In this document: piece after piece, positions 58,841 through 64,000 of the stretch
Position numbering within the stretch: position 1 is the stretch's first letter
How the letters are laid out: the number at the start of each line of letters is the position of its first letter
DNA from: Paratinospora sagittata
Lineage: Eukaryota; Streptophyta; Magnoliopsida; Ranunculales; Menispermaceae
Length of the DNA stretch: 64,000 nt
Assembly (NCBI GenBank): GCA_035771175.1
Contig: CM069602.1
Coordinates: 9,675,501-9,739,500, forward strand
Direction: 5' to 3'
Made by a program: the position numbers and the translations under genes
The notes under the pieces: generated by a model
The model's database searches: none
The model's input: the letters and a program-made list of their open reading frames with translations, nothing else
What the model was told of the DNA's origin: nothing

Positions 58841-59642
58841 ATGAAGGAAGGAGCAGTAGAACTTGGAGAATCTTCAAAGGTTTCAGTTTCAAGATTAAGA
58901 AGGATGAACAAAGGAATTTCTATAGCAGACTTCATTCTAAGGCTAATTGCAGTTGCGGGCACACTTGGAAGTGCAATTGCCATGGGAACAACTAATGAAA
59001 CACTTCCTTTCTTCACACAGTTCATCCAATTCAAAGTCGAATATGACGATCTCCCATCGTTTATGTAAACTCATCATCAATCATATACTTTCATTCAATT
59101 CAAATTATAACTTCAAACTACAATATTGATTTGTTCTTTTCATGATATTTGCAGGTTCTTTGTCATAGCAAACGCGATTGTAAGTGCATATCTAGTCCTC
59201 TCTCTAACTCTTTCCTTCCTCCACGTTGTTAGAAGCAACGCGAAAACCACTAGATTGATCTTGGTCTTCTTCGATACGGTAATTCCATTTGAAATCAAAT
59301 CTGCTAGCATTTAGTTCAAGTTTTATTGCATGCATGCATGGGGGGAACACTAAAAAAAAGTATGTATTATATATTTCCTTCTCCATGACACTGTCTTACA
59401 AGTGATTGTGTCTTGAACTTGTGCAGACCATGCTGGCTCTTCTCACTGCAGGGGCATCTGCTGCATCGGCTATCGTCTACCTTGCGCACAAGGGGAATGC
59501 TGGAGCAAATTGGCTTGCCATCTGCCAACAATTCAATTCGTTCTGCGAGCGCATTTTGGGTTCTTTAATCGGCTCATTTGTTGGAATAGTTATGTTTATA
59601 CTACTGATCATGCTCTCAGCTCTAGCCATCTCTAGACATTAA
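58841..59642 (+). CDS. Casparian strip membrane protein (CASP family)
   Basis: Three exons (58841-59064, 59155-59278, 59427-59642), GT..AG, 187 residues. Four membrane helices: about 27-50, 74-99, 111-136 and 160-183, with short cytosolic ends. R34 in helix 1 and D115 at helix 3 are the charged residues conserved across the MARVEL-related CASP family. The first extracellular loop ends EYDDLPSF and the second contains [13 protein letters not shown] with two cysteines; both are characteristic of true CASPs rather than CASP-like proteins. CASPs form a scaffold in the endodermal plasma membrane that recruits peroxidases and ESB1 to lay down lignin in the Casparian strip. Start chosen at [10 protein letters not shown], which fits CASP N-termini. 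In Arabidopsis this class is controlled by MYB36; I looked for no specific site. Confidence 0.93.
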
Positions 59643-60331
59643 TAAGCAGGGAAGATGAGAAGGGGCTTCTTCAATTGGGTGTGGGATGGTGATATATATG
59701 AGCATTGCTTTGGTTTGTTAGTTTGTTTCTACAAATTTCACCTTTGGCATGAATGCTCCCTACTTGTGTGTGATGGCTTGGTAAGCAACAAGTAAGAACT
59801 TGGATATATTTAATTTCCTTTTAAAGGGTCAATATAAATCATACACTGTATTTTTGTAACTTTTTTTTTGTATGCCGGTGTTGCCCAAAGAACAAAAATT
59901 TGTGCAATATCGCTACATGGACTCACGTGTGGATTTAGCTGTGTACTCGAATCAATATAAATCGAACACAATTGTATAATAAATGATGCAATAAAAAATA
60001 AAACCTAAAAAGTATAAAATCTTTGTGTTCTTTGATAAAGATGACAACATTTTAAAGCAAATAAAGTAGAACAATTTTACTTACAAGTCCTCAAAGCATT
60101 TCCATTGTGTACTATATAGTACAAAGAAAATAGAATCTAACAAATATAAAATCATTATTGTTGATGCAAGATTTGACCAACACTAAAAAATAATTAGTAT
60201 TATATGTGAATAATATCGTATACATAAATAGTATTGTATATGAGAATGATATCGAATCTCAAGAAAGATTTTTATGATGTAGAAGATCAGATAAGACCGC
60301 ATCCACAAAGCGTACTAGGACTTTTAAGAGA
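59643..60331. other. CASP 3'UTR and intergenic DNA
   Basis: 3'UTR probably ends near 59850. The rest is AT-rich; 60160-60331 may be internal remnant of the adjacent copia-like relic. Confidence 0.35.
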
Positions 60332-60916
60332 GGCTCAAATATCAATTATTGGGGAATGAACAACGTATGCAAGATTAAATAACAAGATATAAACAACTGT
60401 AAAGAAGTAAAAGATACCAAGATCTTACGTGGTAAAATTCTCGATTTGATGGAAACATCCACAGACAAGATAAAAAAACTTCATTATGAATAGAAATTTA
60501 CAACCTTCTTTTCACATTCAATGAGAGAATAATCCGACGCTCTCTCTCTCTTGATTTAGAAAAACACCAAGGAAAAGAAGAATAAGTAGAGAATGATTTG
60601 CTTGATCACTTGATCACTTCATGTCTAAACCTCCCATATGAAAGGCTATTTATACTAAATCAAATACAATTCACATCACACAATTAAATATTCACAAATA
60701 AATCTTAGTCATACAAATGTAATGCATTTCACTTAATTTTGAGCACTTAATTTAACTAATTTTAGAAGCTTCTAATTAGTGGGCTTGGACTTAGTTTTGG
60801 GCCTTATTTTGGGCTTGATCTTGGGCTTAATCATAAATTTATTCCTGGTCTAATTTATGGATCCAACATATTTATTTAATATTTATAGGTCTAATAATAT
60901 TTATTGGTCCAACAAT
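60332..60916 (-). mobile_element. Copia-like LTR relic with degenerate primer-binding site
   Basis: On the minus strand it begins TGTTGGACCAATAAATATT (from 60916), carries a TATA box AGTATAAATAG (60646-60656), and CT/AG-rich leader and GTAAATTTCTATTC stretches as in plant copia LTRs. It ends near CCCCAATA (about 60346). Directly after comes TTGATATTTGAGCC, close to the initiator-Met primer site TTGGTATCAGAGCC. No second LTR or protein domain is seen, so this is a truncated copy. Confidence 0.6.
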
Positions 60917-61320
60917 TATGTTCTTCGATAAAGATGTTTATTTATAGTTATATTTCTCATAACATTTTGAGATTTATGTTAAGCAAAATGTAAATAAAAT
61001 AGAAGGATGTATCTTGGAGCAATTGTGACCTAAAGGATACTAATTTGCATCTAAAAATAGTTTCTCTAATGTGGAGATAAGGTTATGTATTTGTAATAGT
61101 AAAAACTTTTTTCACTGTCTCCTTAAAATCTTAAACAAGAAAAAGTATTTAAATCTTTACTATTGATTTATGATTAAATTCTCTAATTTTTGTGGACACA
61201 AATCGTACTTGATTAATGATTATAAAAGCACCAATACATTGCTAGGTTATAGCTATAATCTAATAAGGGAGGTTATAAATAACGTATTAATTTAGTTTTA
61301 AATAAGACTTTTCATCTATT
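60917..61320. other. Intergenic AT-rich DNA, nothing recognised
   Basis: No feature seen between the copia-like relic and the tRNA relic. Confidence 0.4.
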
Positions 61321-61394
61321 GTCCGATCAGCTCAGCTGGGTAGATTGTTGTGCTAATTACGCGAAGGCCGTAGGTTCGAGACCTGCACGGGACA
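61321..61394 (+). tRNA. Degenerate tRNA-Ile(AAU), probably a pseudogene
   Basis: 74 nt, the same length as plant tRNA-Ile(AAU), with anticodon loop CTAATTA and a perfect T arm (GTAGG TTCGAGA CCTGC, allowing one G-T pair). Anticodon stem TTGTG/CGCGA pairs. Decay: acceptor pairs 5-68 (G/G) and 6-67 (A/C) do not match, and the D stem (GCTC/GATT) has a C/T mismatch. Pair 2-71 is T-A where I expect G-C, a compensated change. No intron, no encoded CCA. A T run follows at 61411-61419, possible pol III stop. Confidence 0.65.
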
Positions 61395-61565
61395 TAATAA
61401 TGTTTTAATTTTTTTTTCCCTCAAAAATTGGATGGATTGATTGAATTAGAATTACATCCTTCAATAATTTACAAAATGTGGATGGCTAAGCTATTTCCTA
61501 CTAATCTAATATAATTTACAGGCAATGTGCAATGCAATAACAAATAATAATAATAATGACAACCC

Positions 61566-63652
61566 CTAAATCGCGGAGTGAAGGAGCTTGGACACGGTGA
61601 ACTGATGCAACTCCTCCCCAAAAACATCATAGAAAACCATTCTGGCTTCATTCTTCTTCAGTTCTGCAGACATGAAACCTTGCCCATCATAGAAGAAGTT
61701 CACTCCATCTTTATCTTTCACATTTCCTCTCCACGCCCTTGATCCTGCTCCACTTGTTAAAAGCTGTATTGACCTGCATTCATCAAAACCAAAACTTACT
61801 ACATATATGTGTATTAGTAACCTGATTGTATACAATGAGGTTCAAATTGTGTTGATCTTATTTCTTTGGATTACCCGTCTGCGCTACTGATGTGTTCAAG
61901 GCAATGGTCATGCCCATTCATGTAAAGATCCACATTGTAGGCCTTGAGCATTGGAAGAAGCAGCTTTTTGAGCTCCTCTGTATCACCATGGTGCCCTGCA
62001 CTTTCAATTGCATGGTGCCCCACCATGATCTTCCAATCTGCCCTCGATTCTTTCAACGCCATTTCCAAATCCTATGTAGTTGAGAAAAAGCTAAGTTTGA
62101 TTTTAATAAAACACATTTATGTATATTGTAAAGATCTTTTCTTTCATGAAGTTACCTTGAGAAGCCTTGCGATGTAATTCTCTCGGGGAAGCACGCCTCG
62201 CCAATCATAAGAATGGTCCTTGGTGTTGAAGAAGTATAGATCTACAAATGGATTTGTGTCCACGAAGAAGAACTCCGCAATTTCTAGCGAATATAAAAAC
62301 ACAAGAATGAACTAATCTATGATTGAGGCAAAATTAGAATAAGTTGACAATTTTAGGATTGGAAATCTTGGGTACCTGAATTGACAATAAATGATCTCAT
62401 GCAAAGCCATCGGCTATCGATTTTCCTAAGAACAGGATCCAGTTGGGCTTCGACGTTGCCTCTGTAATCATGGTTGCCCAAAACTGAAACAACAGCGAAA
62501 TATGGATCATTTGTTCTGGGGTGTTTTAATTGGTTTCAAGGAAGAAACTTACCAGTGTACCACTGCTTCTGCAAGCTCCTAGCAGTGTAGATATTTGCAA
62601 ATGATTCTAGAAAAGCAGAATCATTCACACCACTCAATCCATTATCATAGAAATTATCACCAGTAGAGATCACAAAATCTATATCTAGCTTCTCTCCAAT
62701 CCTTCCCATCTGCAACAAATGATAAAACTATGTAAGGGAAGATGAAAAAGAAGAGGAAGATTAGTTTGATGTACAAACATGTATATGAAACATCTTGTTC
62801 TTGAAGGCAACCTGGCTGAAACAGGAAACCAATGATTTCCAAATAATTAATACACTTTTCTTGATATGTTTAATGATTTTCCATGACTGACATGCATTTT
62901 CTTCCATAGCCATAGAGATGGCCTCTAGTTTGAATGTAGACAATAGAGGTTAGTGTTAAGAGGCTGGGATCAATTTTCTTTTGTGGCCCAGGCTTTTGAA
63001 TAATTAAGGAAATATATGAATGTTCAAGAGGATTGGATTCACAAGTTGAAATAAAGATATAGATTTTTTATTTTATAATATGCATTAAAAGAAATTTTTT
63101 TTTTTTCCTCTGTTGCAATTTGCTTATTGTGAGATTTTTCCAAGGCGGGCTCTTGTCATTACATCAACTCCAAGTTGGTTTTAAAATAACTTTTATACTA
63201 GAGTTATATTTGGGTTGTACTACTTGGAATATGAGATAAAGGATTAACATTGGGCTTGTTTGGTTCAACTTTTGCAAAAGTGTTTCTAGAAACAAACCCT
63301 TTTGGATGAGTTTTTCTTCTCCAAAAAATAGTTTTTTTTTCTTTTTTTTCTTATAGTTTGGTCTAAAAGCAAATGTTACCAAATGACGCAAAGACTGTTT
63401 ATTGTTCAAATATTATGCTAATGACATTGACATAGAAATGTTATAGGAGAAAAATGTAAGATGAATCACCTGTAAAGCAACTTCAGATTGGTTATTAGTC
63501 CCTTTCCTCCCCCAATCTCCAACAACTAATACACTAAGAGACCCATCACTTTTAGGAGGGTGTTGAAATCTTTGCAACTTGGCAAAAGTAGAGACTATAC
63601 AAAAGGCCCAAACAAGGCACAGAGCCATGGATTTGTTGCTAAAACCAGCCAT
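61566..63652 (-). CDS. Low-molecular-weight purple acid phosphatase (PAP17/PAP3/PAP8-like), secreted
   Basis: Six exons on the minus strand: 63470-63652, 62553-62709, 62376-62483, 62156-62283, 61875-62071 and 61566-61773; all GT..AG, 326 residues. A signal peptide spans about residues 1-24 ([17 protein letters not shown]). All five metallophosphatase blocks are present: GDWG (45-48), GDNFYDNG (78-85), GNHD (116-119), VGHH (209-212) and GHDH (245-248). These supply the seven ligands of the Fe(III)-metal(II) centre and the Tyr (Y82) that gives the purple colour. Size of about 35 kDa and lack of the N-terminal fibronectin-like domain place it in the mammalian-type small PAP group. These enzymes release phosphate from organic esters in the apoplast or vacuole and are often induced by phosphate starvation or senescence. 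A TATA box (TTATAAAT, minus strand) is at 63794-63801. Confidence 0.95.
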
Positions 63653-64000
63653 GGCTCTGCAAAACAAAGGAAGAAGGGGACTCAAATGAGGAAAGCTAGA
63701 GAACAAATAAGAAGAAAAAAAAACACTTTCTCTCCTTCTTTATTACTTGTTAATTATATTGCCTGGTTCCCAATACACTTCTTGAGGCCTTTGATTTATA
63801 ACCAGCCATGTTTTTGTTTGCTAAAATTAGTGAAAGGCCAAAGAAGGAGAGGGTTTGGTGGATCAAAATGTTTTGAAAAAGAAACTTTCCTGTGTTTCAC
63901 AGGAGCAAGATCTTTTTTTTTTCTTGAGTTTCTCTAGGGGAAAGTAAGAAGCTTGATAATGTTGAAGAGGATTTGTTGCTACGTGGGCTTGTATTTTTTA
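63653..64000 (-). promoter_or_regulatory. Leader and proximal promoter of the purple acid phosphatase gene
   Basis: TATA-like TTATAAAT at 63794-63801 on the minus strand, about 145 bases from the ATG. I looked for a PHR1 site (GNATATNC) in the 348 bases available and found none; it could lie beyond the window edge. Confidence 0.45.

Noticed and set aside
58780..59034. Minus-strand frame opposite CASP exon 1
   Set aside because: Shadow of a recognised exon; no domain.

Overview
The window reads as AT-rich nuclear DNA of a flowering plant, most likely a eudicot. Genes have short GT..AG exons, long introns and UTR introns. There is a plant miR169 precursor, a pentatricopeptide-repeat gene, a Casparian-strip membrane protein, an atypical plastid thioredoxin, and many SINEs, LINEs, MITEs and LTR relics. 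Nothing looks bacterial. All gene names rest on motif recognition by eye; no database search was possible.

Layout. 1784-10530 (-): an endosulfine/ARPP-19 gene rebuilt from six coding exons plus a 5'UTR exon; its large introns hold two related SINEs and an interlocked inverted-repeat cluster. 10870-14250 (+): two nearly identical 70-residue secreted cysteine-rich peptide genes set in a 125-170 bp tandem repeat. 17013-17913: a Mutator-like foldback element filled with short palindromes. 18000-18520: telo-box-like motifs, then a double-guide C/D snoRNA. 20852-23884: MITEs, a long inverted repeat and a SINE. 25500-26310 (+): a MIR169 gene. 27770-28480: a LINE fragment. 28728-29200 (-): a 53-residue two-helix membrane protein. 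29950-31185: a hAT-like relic and a MITE. 31488-35390 (+): an intronless 1300-residue PPR gene, convergent with 36033-36455 (-), a calmodulin-like gene. 37947-48013 (-): a dead LINE split by a solo LTR and by two palindromic elements. 49619-51073 (-): an ACHT-type thioredoxin. 53450-58095: mostly SINE, LINE, LTR and hAT debris. 58841-59642 (+): a CASP gene. 60332-60916 (-): a copia-like LTR relic. 61321-61394: a decayed tRNA-Ile(AAU). 61566-63652 (-): a low-molecular-weight purple acid phosphatase.

The protein genes are unrelated and each has its own promoter, as is normal for a plant chromosome. The least ordinary parts are (1) the palindrome-of-palindromes element in the LINE, which has TGT...ACA ends, a 5-bp target duplication and tRNA-like boxes; (2) the peptide genes amplified inside a minisatellite; (3) the MULE-like element with an array of hairpins; and (4) two RNA genes (miR169 and a snoRNA) in stretches with no convincing ORF.
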